The notes beneath the pieces are model-generated. The model worked only from the letters and a program-made list of their open reading frames with translations. It made no database searches and was not told where the DNA came from. From Allorhizobium pseudoryzae (lineage in GTDB: Bacteria > Pseudomonadota > Alphaproteobacteria > Rhizobiales > Rhizobiaceae), in the NCBI RefSeq assembly GCF_011046245.1, contig NZ_CP049244.1, positions 992,001 to 1,056,000 of the forward strand: DNA of 64,000 bases, given 5' to 3'. The position numbers were made by a program, and so were the translations under genes. This document shows, in pieces, positions 9,526 through 18,223 of the stretch; within the stretch, counting starts at the first letter, position 1, and each line of letters begins with the position of its first letter.

Positions 9526-10689
9526 TCAGTAGACGGAATGGCTGTGTTCGGTCACGTCGCTCTCCGTCACCTTGCCCCACAGCACCTTGTAGACCCAGGT
9601 CGTGTAGGCGAGGATGATCGGCATGAAGATGAGCGCGCAGACCAGCATGATGAACAGCGTCAGGTGCGAGGACGAACTGTTCCAGACGGTCAGTGACGAC
9701 TTCGGATCGCTGGACGACGGCATGATGAAGGGAAACATCGTCAGCCCCACCGATGCAATCACGCCGAGGATCGACAGCTTCGAGAGGATCAGCGTCGAGA
9801 CTTCGCGTCCGGCCCTGAGGCCGAGGAAGGTCAGGAGGCCGCAGCCGATCCCGAGCGCCGGGGCAATCGCGATCCACGGACGGTCCTGGTAGGCGGTGAG
9901 CCAGCTTGCCGTGCGTTCCACCTCGAAATGCAGCGGGTTCGACGGGCCGTTGGTGGCATAATCGCCAACAATGCGGAAACCCTCGATACCATAGGCGAGC
10001 CAGAGGCCGGCCGCCGCATAGGCGAGGACGGCGGCGAGGGCTGCGACGGAGCCTATGGCGCGGGCGCGGGCTTGCACGGTACCCTCCGCCTTGACGGTCA
10101 GCCAGACCGCGCCATGCATCAGCAGCATGCTGAGCGACACGACACCGGCGAGCAGCGAGAAGGGATCCAACAGGCCAATGAACTTCGTGTACCAGGCCCC
10201 TTCGTAGATGCTGTGCAGGTCATCGGTAAAATGGAAGGGAACGCCCTGGATGACATTGCCGACGGCAACGCCAAAGAGGAGGGCCGGCACGGCGCCACTG
10301 GCAAACAGCGCCCAGTCCCAGGCAGTGCGCCAGGTCGTATCATCCCGCTTGGAGCGGTACTTGAACGCGACGGGCCGGACGATGAAGGCGGCGAGAACGA
10401 CGAACATCGCCAGGTAGAAGCCGGAGAAGCTCACCGCATAGAGCGGCGGCCAGGCGGCGAAGATGGCGCCGCCGCCGAGGATGAACCAGACCTGGTTGCC
10501 TTCCCAGACAGGGCCGACCGTATTGATCGCCACCCGCCGTTCGACATCCGTCTTGCCGACGAAGGGGATCAGCGCGCCGACGCCCATGTCGAAGCCATCG
10601 GTCACGGCAAAGCCGATCAAGAGGACGCCGAGCAGCAGCCACCAGGTGACACGCAGGAATTCGTAGCTCAGAAGTTCGTGCAGGATCAT
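9526..10689 (-). CDS. cydB: Cytochrome bd ubiquinol oxidase subunit II
   Basis: CydB (387 residues) is the second large subunit of the proton-motive-force-generating bd-type quinol oxidase in the inner membrane. The chosen ATG at 10689 gives the family start MILHELLSYEFLRVTWWLLLGVLLIGFAVTDGFDMG in outline, and lies 5 bp after the cydA stop. An in-frame upstream start would overlap cydA. Landmarks include the GFDMGVGAL segment, the GPVWEGNQVWFILGGGAIFAAWP loop, and about eight hydrophobic helices. The last helix carries the usual AYTTWVYKVLWGKV ending. Expressed with cydA under the upstream FNR/FixK box, it should serve low-oxygen or NO-stressed respiration. Confidence 0.96.
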   Translation of the reverse strand: MILHELLSYEFLRVTWWLLLGVLLIGFAVTDGFDMGVGALIPFVGKTDVERRVAINTVGPVWEGNQVWFILGGGAIFAAWPPLYAVSFSGFYLAMFVVLAAFIVRPVAFKYRSKRDDTTWRTAWDWALFASGAVPALLFGVAVGNVIQGVPFHFTDDLHSIYEGAWYTKFIGLLDPFSLLAGVVSLSMLLMHGAVWLTVKAEGTVQARARAIGSVAALAAVLAYAAAGLWLAYGIEGFRIVGDYATNGPSNPLHFEVERTASWLTAYQDRPWIAIAPALGIGCGLLTFLGLRAGREVSTLILSKLSILGVIASVGLTMFPFIMPSSSDPKSSLTVWNSSSSHLTLFIMLVCALIFMPIILAYTTWVYKVLWGKVTESDVTEHSHSVY

Positions 10690-10694
10690 GATCC

Positions 10695-12308
10695 TTACTC
10701 CGCAGGAATGGCAGTGGGGGCCGGGCGCAAGGCCGAGGGGTTCAGGGTCTCCTGGCGTGCCTTGATCCACTCTTCGGTCTCGGCAACGTCCATGTAGGGA
10801 CCCTTGCGGATGTATTTCAGCATCAGGCCCATCTCGATGATGAACAGCACCGTGTAGAAGGCAACGAAGCCCAGAATGGTGATCAGGAGTTCCGTCACCG
10901 AGAGCGAGCTCGCGGAGAGCGCCGTTGGAAGCACCCCGTCGACCGTCCAGGGTTGACGGCCGAATTCGGCGACGAACCAGCCCATTTCGGCGGCAATCCA
11001 GGGCGCCGGGATCATGGCGACGGCGACTGTCAGGGCCCAGCGCGGGTAGCGCATGCCACGGAAGGAGGCGCGGTAGAAGAAATAGGCCATGGTTGCGATG
11101 AAGCCGAAACCGAGCGCCACCATGATGCGGAAGGCCCAGAACAGCGGCCAGACATGCGGAACCGTATCATTGGCCGCCATCTTGATCTGCGCGTCGGTCG
11201 CGGTGCGCGGATCATCGACGTATTTCTTCAGAAGGAAGGCAAAACCCAGATCGTGAGAGTGGTCCTCGAAGGTCTTCATGATCTCCGCTGGTGTCGCATC
11301 CCGCTGCTGGCGAACCGTCATCAGCGCGTCATAGGCGATGAGGCCCGAGCGGATGCGGTGCTCCGCCTGCTCGACAAGTTCCTTGATGCCGGGGATTTCC
11401 GTCGTCAGCGAACGGGTGCCGATCAGGCCCATGGCGAAGGGAATGTGTACGGCGAAATGCGTTTCGCGTGCCTCCTGGTCCGGGAAGCCGAAGGCAGTGA
11501 AGGGTGCCGGCGCCGCATGGGTTTCCCACATGGCTTCGATTGCGGCGAGCTTCATCTTCTGGCTATGGGTTGCCGAATAGCCGGACTCGTCTCCGAGCAG
11601 CACGACCGAGAAGGCCGAGGCGAGGCCGAAAGCCGCCGCAACGGTGATTGAGCGGCGCGCCAGCGCATGATGGCGATCTTTCAGCAGATACCAGGCCGAG
11701 ACGCCGATGACGAAGACGGAGGCGGTGACATAACCGGCGCTGACCGTATGGACGAATTTCGCCTGCGCCACTTCGTTGAACAGGACTTCGTAAAAGTCTG
11801 TCATCTCCATGCGCATGGTCATCGGGTTGAACTGAGCCCCGACCGGGTTCTGCATCCAGCCATTGGCAATCAGGATCCAGAGCGCCGAAAGGTTCGAGCC
11901 GAGGGCCACGAGCCAGGCAACCGCCAGATGCTGGACCTTGGAGAGCTTGTCCCAGCCGAAGAAGAACAGGCCGACGAAGGTCGCCTCCAGAAAGAAGGCC
12001 ATCAGGCCCTCGATCGCCAGCGGCGCGCCAAAAATGTCGCCGACATAATGGCTGTAATAGCTCCAGTTCATGCCGAACTGGAATTCCATGGTGATGCCGG
12101 TGGCAACGCCAAGGACGAAGTTGATGCCGAACAGCGTGCCCCAGAATTTCGTCATCTGGCGCCAGATCGGGCGGTTGGTCATGACATAGACCGTCTCCAT
12201 GATCGCGACGATGATCGACAGACCAAGCGTCAGCGGCACGAAGAGGAAGTGATACATAGCCGTCAGGGCAAATTGCAGACGTGACAGCTCAACGATGCCG
12301 ATTTCCAT
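10695..12308 (-). CDS. cydA: Cytochrome bd ubiquinol oxidase subunit I
   Basis: CydA (537 residues) carries the haems of the bd oxidase and the quinol site. His20 and His187 correspond to E. coli His19 and His186, ligands of haem b595/d and b558, each shifted by one. Glu100 and Glu108 match the conserved proton-path acids. The GRQPW motif is present in the second half. The length and the long segment between helices 6 and 7 (about 250-390) indicate a long Q-loop of the E. coli type rather than the short CIO type. It heads the cydABX transcription unit, 90 bp downstream of a perfect FNR/FixK half-site pair. Confidence 0.97.
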   Translation of the reverse strand: MEIGIVELSRLQFALTAMYHFLFVPLTLGLSIIVAIMETVYVMTNRPIWRQMTKFWGTLFGINFVLGVATGITMEFQFGMNWSYYSHYVGDIFGAPLAIEGLMAFFLEATFVGLFFFGWDKLSKVQHLAVAWLVALGSNLSALWILIANGWMQNPVGAQFNPMTMRMEMTDFYEVLFNEVAQAKFVHTVSAGYVTASVFVIGVSAWYLLKDRHHALARRSITVAAAFGLASAFSVVLLGDESGYSATHSQKMKLAAIEAMWETHAAPAPFTAFGFPDQEARETHFAVHIPFAMGLIGTRSLTTEIPGIKELVEQAEHRIRSGLIAYDALMTVRQQRDATPAEIMKTFEDHSHDLGFAFLLKKYVDDPRTATDAQIKMAANDTVPHVWPLFWAFRIMVALGFGFIATMAYFFYRASFRGMRYPRWALTVAVAMIPAPWIAAEMGWFVAEFGRQPWTVDGVLPTALSASSLSVTELLITILGFVAFYTVLFIIEMGLMLKYIRKGPYMDVAETEEWIKARQETLNPSALRPAPTAIPAE

Positions 12309-12397
12309 TTTGCTTACTCCCTAGACGGAGGGCGGGCGGGCCCGTCCGTTCTGGTCAAGACTGACTTGGGGTGTAAGCTTCGCGGAGCTCTGGAACC

Positions 12398-12411
12398 TTG
12401 ATCCTGATCAA
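12398..12411 (-). promoter_or_regulatory. FNR/FixK-type box upstream of cydABX
   Basis: TTGATCCTGATCAA is a perfect match to the TTGAT-N4-ATCAA consensus of Fnr/FixK-family regulators. It sits 90 bp upstream of the cydA start in the 125-bp gap between cydC and cydA, a spacing compatible with an activator site near -41. It implies oxygen-limited induction and a separate promoter for cydABX. Confidence 0.85.
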
Positions 12412-12433
12412 TAAGTCACATTTGGGATACGAC

Positions 12434-14086
12434 TTATTCGAGCACGATCACGCGATCGGCCGCAGCCTTTTCGACCGCGCGGTGCGATGCCATCAGGATC
12501 GCGGCCTGTGGCAGGAAGGCCCGGATTCCGGCGAGAACCGCCGTCGCAGTCTCCTCATCCAGCCCCTCGGTCGGCTCATCCAAGAGCAGCACGTGAGGAC
12601 GCCGCAGAAGCGCCCGCGCCAATGCCAGGCGCCTCGCCTCGCCGCCGGACAGGCCTTCGCCGAGATGGCCAAGACGCATGTCGAGCCCGCCCCGATCCTG
12701 CACAAGTGTTTCCAGATGCACACATTTCAGCACCGACCACAGCATCTCGTCCCGCTGGCCCGGATCGGCAAGCTGCAGCGTTTCCCGCACCGTACCGGCC
12801 ATGATGGCGCTGCGTTGCGGCAGAAGCGTCAGGACCTCGCGCAACGCTGCCTCGGGCCAGAGCGGCAGGCTGCGACCAAGAACGCGGATCTCGCCGCCTG
12901 CCACGGGATAGAGTGCGGCGATGGCGAGCAGGATCGTTGACTTGCCACAGCCGCTGGCACCGGACAGCGCCACCGTTTCCCCGGCTGCGACATCCAGTCC
13001 CAGGTCCTGGATCAAACGAGCCTCGCCATCCTGCCGCGCAAGCTGGAGGTTGCGGATGGTGAGAGCCGGACCGTTATCGACATGTGGCTGCCTGTCCTCA
13101 AACGGTGCCGGCTGCTCGTCCGTCCGGGCAAGGTCGCGCCGCACCCCCCGTGCCGCTTCCGCCATCCGGCCGAGATCGCTGGCGGCGCGGCGCAAGGGCG
13201 CAACGGTTTCCGCCAGTGCGAGTGCGGCAAAGAAGGCGAGGGCTGCGAAGGCTGGCTGCAGCAGGCCCTCCTGCGCGGCCTGAAGGCCGAGCCACAGCGT
13301 GCCGGCGCCGACCACGGTCGCCAGAAGCGACAGGGCCAGACCCGTTGCCCGGTCCACCCGGTCAAGAGGAATGGCCAGTCGTCGGGTTTCCGCCGCGGTT
13401 ACAGCCTCCACCTGATCCTGCAGGCGCCCATAGACCGTCAGGTCCCGCCGGCTGCGGATGAGATCGATCAGCCGCGTGCGGAAGGCCTGTGCTGCCGCCT
13501 CCCGCTGACGCGACAAGGGCGTTGCCATGACGAGGCTCGGCCAGAACACCAGCACGGCACCAGCCGTCCATCCGATCGTGACCCAGAGTGCGATGGACGG
13601 GGTGACCAGGAACCACAGCGCGATGCCGGCGATCAACTGCACCACAAGCGCCGAACAGAGCGGTAGGACCAGGCGCAGCGGCACGCCGTCCAGGGCATCG
13701 ATATCCGCCATCAACCGGTTCAATGCCTGCGGCCCGCGGATCGTCTGCATCCGTTGGAGCGGAGCGGACAGAGTCCCGTGCAACAGGCGCAGCCTCAGCG
13801 TTTCCAAGGCCCGAAGCGTTGCATCATGGGTGAGTAGGCGTTCACCGTAGCGGGCGGCGGTGCGCCCGAGCGCGAGGAAACGCACCATGGCGGAGGGACG
13901 GAACACGTCGAAAACGGTGCCGAGCCCGGCAAGGCCAGCCGCAGCGGCCGCCGTGATGAACCAGCCGGAGAGGCCGAGCAATGCGACCCCCATGAGGAGC
14001 ACAACAACCCCGAGCGCTGCTCCGCGAAGTAACGCAGCCCGCTGGTCTGAGACGATGATCCTGAAAATATGCCAGAGCGCGGTCAT
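12434..14086 (-). CDS. cydC: Thiol reductant ABC exporter subunit CydC
   Basis: CydC (550 residues) is one half of the heterodimeric CydDC exporter of glutathione/cysteine, needed for assembly of bd oxidase and periplasmic redox balance. Six transmembrane helices occupy about residues 1-300. The nucleotide-binding domain contains SGASGCGKST (Walker A), LSGGEARRLALARALL (signature) and VLLLDEPTEGLDEETA (Walker B), all intact. Its start overlaps the cydD stop by four bases. It is shorter than the unrelated exporters nearby, and its pairing with CydD and adjacency to cydAB make the assignment secure. Confidence 0.93.
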   Translation of the reverse strand: MTALWHIFRIIVSDQRAALLRGAALGVVVLLMGVALLGLSGWFITAAAAAGLAGLGTVFDVFRPSAMVRFLALGRTAARYGERLLTHDATLRALETLRLRLLHGTLSAPLQRMQTIRGPQALNRLMADIDALDGVPLRLVLPLCSALVVQLIAGIALWFLVTPSIALWVTIGWTAGAVLVFWPSLVMATPLSRQREAAAQAFRTRLIDLIRSRRDLTVYGRLQDQVEAVTAAETRRLAIPLDRVDRATGLALSLLATVVGAGTLWLGLQAAQEGLLQPAFAALAFFAALALAETVAPLRRAASDLGRMAEAARGVRRDLARTDEQPAPFEDRQPHVDNGPALTIRNLQLARQDGEARLIQDLGLDVAAGETVALSGASGCGKSTILLAIAALYPVAGGEIRVLGRSLPLWPEAALREVLTLLPQRSAIMAGTVRETLQLADPGQRDEMLWSVLKCVHLETLVQDRGGLDMRLGHLGEGLSGGEARRLALARALLRRPHVLLLDEPTEGLDEETATAVLAGIRAFLPQAAILMASHRAVEKAAADRVIVLE

Positions 14087-15768
14087 GTCCTGTCTCCGAT
14101 GCGGATGATCCGGTCCATGCGCCGGGCAAGGCCCATGTCGTGGGTGGCAATCACCAGCGTTGCACCGCGTTCTGCCTCTGCCATCAGGCCTTCGGTCACG
14201 AGGCGGGCGGTCTCTGCATCAAGATCCGCCGTCGGTTCGTCCGCCAGCACCACGTCCGGACCGGAAAAGATGGCGCGGGCCAGCGTCAGCCGCCGGGCTT
14301 CGCCACCGGACAGTCCGGCGCCCCGCTCGCCCAGTCGCGTCGAAAGCCCTTTCGGCAGGCCGGCGACGACGGCATCGACCCCCGCCTGCTTCAGTGCGGC
14401 GTCGAGGTCCCCCGGCCGGCCAAGCGTCAGGTTGTGCTGAATGCTGGCGTGGAGGAAATGCGGTGCCTGCGGCATCCAGCCGAGGCGCGAGCGCCAACCG
14501 TCCGCGGTCTCGTCCGTCAGCGGCCGGCCGGCCACCGTGACCGAGCCTTCAGCCGCAGCGGCAAGCCCGGCCATCAGTCTGAGCGCAGACGTCTTGCCGG
14601 CACCGCTCGGTCCGACAAGCGCGACGCTTTCTCCGGGCGCGATCGAGATGTCCGGGAGCGGTGCCCCGGATGCGGAGACGCAGTTGCTCAGGCGGATCGA
14701 TGCCGGCCCTTCGAGCGGTTCTGAGCGCTGTCCGGTGCCGGGCACGGCCGTGGTGTCATCGGCCTCCCAGGCAGCTACTTCGTCGGCGACTGCCGCCGCA
14801 CCCGCCCGGTCGTGCCAGGCGGAGGCAAGGTCACGCAGCGGCTGGTAGAAGTCCGGCGCGAGAAGCAAGAGGAAGATGCCGGCCGCCGGCGAGAGCCCGG
14901 CGCCCCAGGTGCCGAAGGCGATCGTGCCGAGCAGGGTGAAGCCGACGTAAACGGCCATCATGGCGACCCCGATTGCGGCAAACAGTTCCAGCACCGTCGA
15001 GGAGAGAAAGGCGATCGCAAGCACCGCCATGGTCCGCCGGCGAAGATCTCCCGCACTCGCGGCAAAGGCTGCTTCCACTGTCTGACCGGCTCCAAGAAGG
15101 CGAATGTCCAGAAGCGCCGACAGACGTTCCACGAGCACATCGTTGATCGCGCCGATCTCGACCATCTGCCGTGCACTGGCCTCCTTGGCGGCCATGCCGA
15201 CGAGCGCCATGAAGACGGGGATGAGCGGGCCGCTGATCAAGAGAATGAGGCCGGCGGCCCAGGATTGCCAGAAGGCCAGCGCCAGGATGAGCAGCGGGAC
15301 GGTGGAAACACGGATCTGCGCCGGCAGATAGCGGGTGGCATAGGGCACCAGCATCTGCAGCTTCTCGGTCGCAAGCGCCGCAATCGCACCGGCGCCGCCG
15401 CGCGAACCGTCCTCGGCACGACGCGCCTCCGTGCGGACGAGCCTGTCGCGCACCTCTGCCACGACGGTATCGGCCGCCGTCTGTGCCATTGCCTCCGCCT
15501 GCCAGTGCATCAGCCCACGCAGCAGGCCGATCGTCGCAAACCCCATGGCCACGGCTGTCGCGGATACCGGCTTTCCGGTGAGAAGGCTCTCCAGTGCCTC
15601 CGCCACAAGCCAGGCCTGGATCGGCCACAACATCGAGGCGACCGCCGACAGAAGGCCCGCGCGCCGCAAAGGCTTCTGCACCGCCGTCATCAATTGGCTG
15701 AGCGGAGAGGGCCGTCTCCGCTGCTCTGCATTCCGGTGTCTGGCCACTTGCAACCTCGAAACTGGCAT
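14083..15768 (-). CDS. cydD: Thiol reductant ABC exporter subunit CydD
   Basis: CydD (561 residues) is the partner of CydC. The N-terminal half is a six-helix exporter domain. The C-terminal half has an intact ATPase: GPSGAGKTS, LSGGEARRLTLARAIF and VVLADEPTADLDAETA. The annotated ATG at 15768 gives a basic 26-residue leader; an internal ATG at 15690 (MTAVQKPLRR) is also possible, and neither has a strong ribosome-binding site. It is the promoter-proximal gene of cydDC, divergent from an NsrR-like regulator, with an FNR-like box between them. Confidence 0.92.
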   Translation of the reverse strand: MPVSRLQVARHRNAEQRRRPSPLSQLMTAVQKPLRRAGLLSAVASMLWPIQAWLVAEALESLLTGKPVSATAVAMGFATIGLLRGLMHWQAEAMAQTAADTVVAEVRDRLVRTEARRAEDGSRGGAGAIAALATEKLQMLVPYATRYLPAQIRVSTVPLLILALAFWQSWAAGLILLISGPLIPVFMALVGMAAKEASARQMVEIGAINDVLVERLSALLDIRLLGAGQTVEAAFAASAGDLRRRTMAVLAIAFLSSTVLELFAAIGVAMMAVYVGFTLLGTIAFGTWGAGLSPAAGIFLLLLAPDFYQPLRDLASAWHDRAGAAAVADEVAAWEADDTTAVPGTGQRSEPLEGPASIRLSNCVSASGAPLPDISIAPGESVALVGPSGAGKTSALRLMAGLAAAAEGSVTVAGRPLTDETADGWRSRLGWMPQAPHFLHASIQHNLTLGRPGDLDAALKQAGVDAVVAGLPKGLSTRLGERGAGLSGGEARRLTLARAIFSGPDVVLADEPTADLDAETARLVTEGLMAEAERGATLVIATHDMGLARRMDRIIRIGDRT

Positions 15769-15805
15769 TTGTCATGCGAGATAAAGGGCAAAAACCATCC
15801 GCGAA

Positions 15806-15819
15806 CTGATCTAGATCAC
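15806..15819. promoter_or_regulatory. Imperfect FNR/FixK-like box between cydD and nsrR-like gene
   Basis: CTGAT-CTAG-ATCAC keeps the TGAT-N4-ATCA core of an FNR/FixK site and differs from consensus only at the outer base of each half. It lies 38 bp upstream of cydD and 58 bp upstream of the divergent Rrf2 gene, so it could serve either promoter. Confidence 0.55.
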
Positions 15820-15876
15820 ATACGATGCGAAAACTTCCGGTCATAGGATGGTCCTGCAACCATGCGGGGAGGGGCG

Positions 15877-16350
15877 ATGCGACTGACGACCAGAACGAAC
15901 CTGGCGGTGCGGATTCTGATGATGTGCGCGGTCAATGAGGCTCGGACCGTTCGCACCGCCGATATCGCTCGCAGTTGCAATGCATCGCTCAATCACCTGC
16001 TGCACGTCGTATCCGCGCTGCAGGCGCTGGGCTTTCTGGAGACGATCCGGGGCCGCGGCGGCGGTCTGCGGCTTGCCCTGCCCGGCCATCTGATCTCGAT
16101 CGGCACTGTGTTTCGCCAGTTTGAAGCCGGCGTGCCGGTGGCGGAGTGTTTTGATCCGCTGACGAATACCTGTCCATTGGCGGGTGCCTGCCGATTGAAA
16201 GCCTATATCGCGGCGGCGACCGAGGCCTTTTACCGCGAAATGGACCGCGTCTCGCTGAACGATCTGGTGGCCGGCAATTGTGGACTGGAGGCCTTGCTGA
16301 GCCTTGGTCCGCGGCTGCTCGAAGCCTGCCCGTCAGCGGTCGAGGCGTAG
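15877..16350 (+). CDS. Rrf2-family iron-sulfur regulator, NsrR-like
   Basis: This 157-residue protein has the Rrf2 winged helix (MRLTTRTNLAVRILMM at the N-terminus, GRGGGLRLALPG in the wing). Three cysteines, Cys91, Cys99 and Cys105, sit in ECFDPLTNTCPLAGACRLK. NsrR proteins ligate an NO-sensitive [Fe-S] cluster with three such cysteines (E. coli 91, 96, 102), and the following helix also resembles NsrR. I use the ATG at 15877, preceded by GGGGAGGGGCG; an ATG 15 bases upstream would overlap that site. Divergent from cydDC, it may couple NO sensing to the NO-tolerant bd oxidase; that target is inferred. Confidence 0.82.
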   Translation: MRLTTRTNLAVRILMMCAVNEARTVRTADIARSCNASLNHLLHVVSALQALGFLETIRGRGGGLRLALPGHLISIGTVFRQFEAGVPVAECFDPLTNTCPLAGACRLKAYIAAATEAFYREMDRVSLNDLVAGNCGLEALLSLGPRLLEACPSAVEA

Positions 16351-16361
16351 GGCACAACGCG

Positions 16362-17153
16362 TCAGCTGGACAGCAGGGTTCCGCTGCTGCGATAGAGCAT
16401 GTAGGCCGCGACCACGAAGATCAGCCCGGCAAACAGGCTGTTCAACATGCCCTTGCGGGCCGAAAGATTGGCGGCCAGCAGCCCGCCCAGCAGTCCACCC
16501 AGCACGCCGCCGCCGACAAAGACGAGGGCGAGCAGCCAATCGACATAGCCGGACAAGGCATAGTTCAGGGCCGTCGTCAGACCAAACGCGGTGACGGCGA
16601 CGAGCGACGAGCCAATGGCAAACAGGATCGGCATGCCGGTGGAGGCAATCAGCCCCGGCACGATCAGGAAGCCGCCGCCGATGCCGAAGAAGCCGGAGAA
16701 GATGCCGGTCAGCCCGCCGAAACCAACCACTTTCGGCGCGTTTTCCCGCGAACACTGCGCGCCCGGATTGCCTTCCGCGCCGCGTCTCTTGAACATCAGC
16801 ACGCCGACTACCAGCATCAGCAGCGAAAACAGGATGAGCAGTTTCTGGCCGTCGATCATCTTGCCGAGGGTGGAGCCGACAAAGGCCCCGAGAATGCCGG
16901 CAACGCTGTAAATGCCGGCGCAGCGCCACTTCACATGGCCGGCCTTGGCATGGCTCAGCATGTTGGTAAAGGCATTGGCCGCCACCGCAAAGGCGCTGGT
17001 GCCGATCGCCAGATGCGGGTTCGGAACCCCGACCACATAGACCATCAGCGGCACGGCAAGGATCGAGCCGCCACCGCCGAACAGGCCGAGCGTGAAGCCG
17101 ACGAGGCCGCCGGAGAGCGCGCCAAGCGCGTATTGCAGGGGTTCAAGCAGCAT
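16362..17153 (-). CDS. TauE/SafE-family sulfite/sulfur-anion exporter
   Basis: This 263-residue membrane protein has about eight hydrophobic segments in two repeats. Each repeat begins with the glycine-rich motif of the family (GLFGGGGSILAVPLMVY near residue 25 and GFFGIGGGFLIVPGLIA near residue 160). TauE/SafE proteins move sulfite, thiosulfate or related sulfur compounds across the inner membrane. It lies 18 bp downstream of a persulfide-dioxygenase-like gene and probably exports the sulfite made from persulfide. The same pairing occurs in bigR operons. It converges on the NsrR-like gene, with 11 bp between stops. Confidence 0.88.
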   Translation of the reverse strand: MLLEPLQYALGALSGGLVGFTLGLFGGGGSILAVPLMVYVVGVPNPHLAIGTSAFAVAANAFTNMLSHAKAGHVKWRCAGIYSVAGILGAFVGSTLGKMIDGQKLLILFSLLMLVVGVLMFKRRGAEGNPGAQCSRENAPKVVGFGGLTGIFSGFFGIGGGFLIVPGLIASTGMPILFAIGSSLVAVTAFGLTTALNYALSGYVDWLLALVFVGGGVLGGLLGGLLAANLSARKGMLNSLFAGLIFVVAAYMLYRSSGTLLSS

Positions 17154-17171
17154 CGGGCGGCACCTGTTGCG

Positions 17172-18098
17172 TCACAGCGCGTTGACCGGGATCTTCAGGT
17201 ACTGCACGCCGTTCTCCTCCGCCGGCGGCAGCTTGCCGGCCCGCATGTTGACCTGCACGGACGGCAGGATCAGCTTGGGCACGGACAGCGTCCTGTCGCG
17301 TTCGGTGCGCATCTGGACGAAGTCGTCCTCGGAAATGCCGTTGCGGACGTGGATATTGCCGGTGCGCTCTGCCTCCACGGTGGTTTCCCAGGCATAGACG
17401 TCGCGGCCCGGGGCCTTGTAATCATGGCAGAGGAACATCCGCGCTTCACCCGGCAACTGCATCAGGCGCTGGATCGAGCGGTAGAGCGTGCGGGCATCGC
17501 CACCCGGAAAATCACAGCGCGCCGTGCCGTAATCCGGCATGAACAGCGTGTCGCCTGGAAAGATCGCGTCGCCGACCACGTAAGCGAGGCAGGCCGGCGT
17601 GTGACCGGGAACATGCAGCACCGTCGCCTCCAGATTGCCGATGCGAAAACGGTCGCCATCCTCGAAAAGGTGGTCGAACTGGCTGCCATCCCGCTGGAAT
17701 TCCGTGCCGGCGTTGAAGATCTTGCCGAAGACTTCCTGCACCCGGATGATCTCGTGGCCGATGGCAAGCTGACCGCCCAGTTCGGCCTGCAGCAGGGGCG
17801 CTGCCGAAAGGTGGTCGGCATGGGCATGCGTTTCGAGCAGCCACTGAACCTCGAGGTTCTCGGTTTTGATGTAGTCGATCAGCGCACGAGCAGAATCGGT
17901 CATCGTGCGGCCGGAGGCGGGATCGTAATCGAGCACGCTATCGACGATGGCGCAGGCTCTGGATCCCGGATCGCGCACCACGTGGCTGATCGTAAAGGTC
18001 GCCGGGTCGAAAAACGACCGGACAATCGGTTTCAGCTGTTTATCGGCCAAAGCGGCATGAATCAGTTCGGCTGCGTGTTGAAGAGCGTTGTCGGACAT
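17172..18098 (-). CDS. MBL-fold persulfide dioxygenase-like hydrolase (Blh/ETHE1 type)
   Basis: This 308-residue metallo-beta-lactamase-fold protein carries the THAHADH metal motif (LETHAHADHLSAAPL), a later HVPGHTPACLAYVV segment, GDTLF, and LCHDY. These are the metal ligands of ETHE1-type persulfide dioxygenases, which oxidise glutathione persulfide to sulfite. I start at the ATG at 18098 (MSDNALQ) because GGAGGAAGCC precedes it; the longer frame would begin inside the palindrome at 18129-18147. With the TauE exporter downstream and BigR encoded divergently, it matches the Blh gene of bigR operons. There is no rhodanese domain. Confidence 0.88.
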   Translation of the reverse strand: MSDNALQHAAELIHAALADKQLKPIVRSFFDPATFTISHVVRDPGSRACAIVDSVLDYDPASGRTMTDSARALIDYIKTENLEVQWLLETHAHADHLSAAPLLQAELGGQLAIGHEIIRVQEVFGKIFNAGTEFQRDGSQFDHLFEDGDRFRIGNLEATVLHVPGHTPACLAYVVGDAIFPGDTLFMPDYGTARCDFPGGDARTLYRSIQRLMQLPGEARMFLCHDYKAPGRDVYAWETTVEAERTGNIHVRNGISEDDFVQMRTERDRTLSVPKLILPSVQVNMRAGKLPPAEENGVQYLKIPVNAL

Positions 18099-18128
18099 GG
18101 CTTCCTCCATCTCGTGATCCCATAAATA

Positions 18129-18147
18129 CATATTTGCGTTAAATATG
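18129..18147. promoter_or_regulatory. Candidate BigR/SqrR operator
   Basis: CATATTT-GCGTT-AAATATG is a perfect 7-bp inverted repeat, 31 bp upstream of the hydrolase start and 76 bp upstream of the divergent peroxiredoxin. BigR/SqrR-type repressors bind A/T-rich palindromes of this kind in the promoters of their sulfide-detoxification operons. Confidence 0.7.
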
Positions 18148-18223
18148 CAAGTGTGGAATTATGGTTTGGCAATGAGGCGCGCTTCGGTATAGGTCGCGCT
18201 TGAGCGACGGAGGGTTCTGGTTC

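Noticed and set aside
16278..18125. 615-codon plus-strand frame across the tauE and persulfide-hydrolase genes
   Set aside because: Antisense shadow of two genes with intact catalytic and membrane motifs; no ribosome-binding site and no family resemblance.
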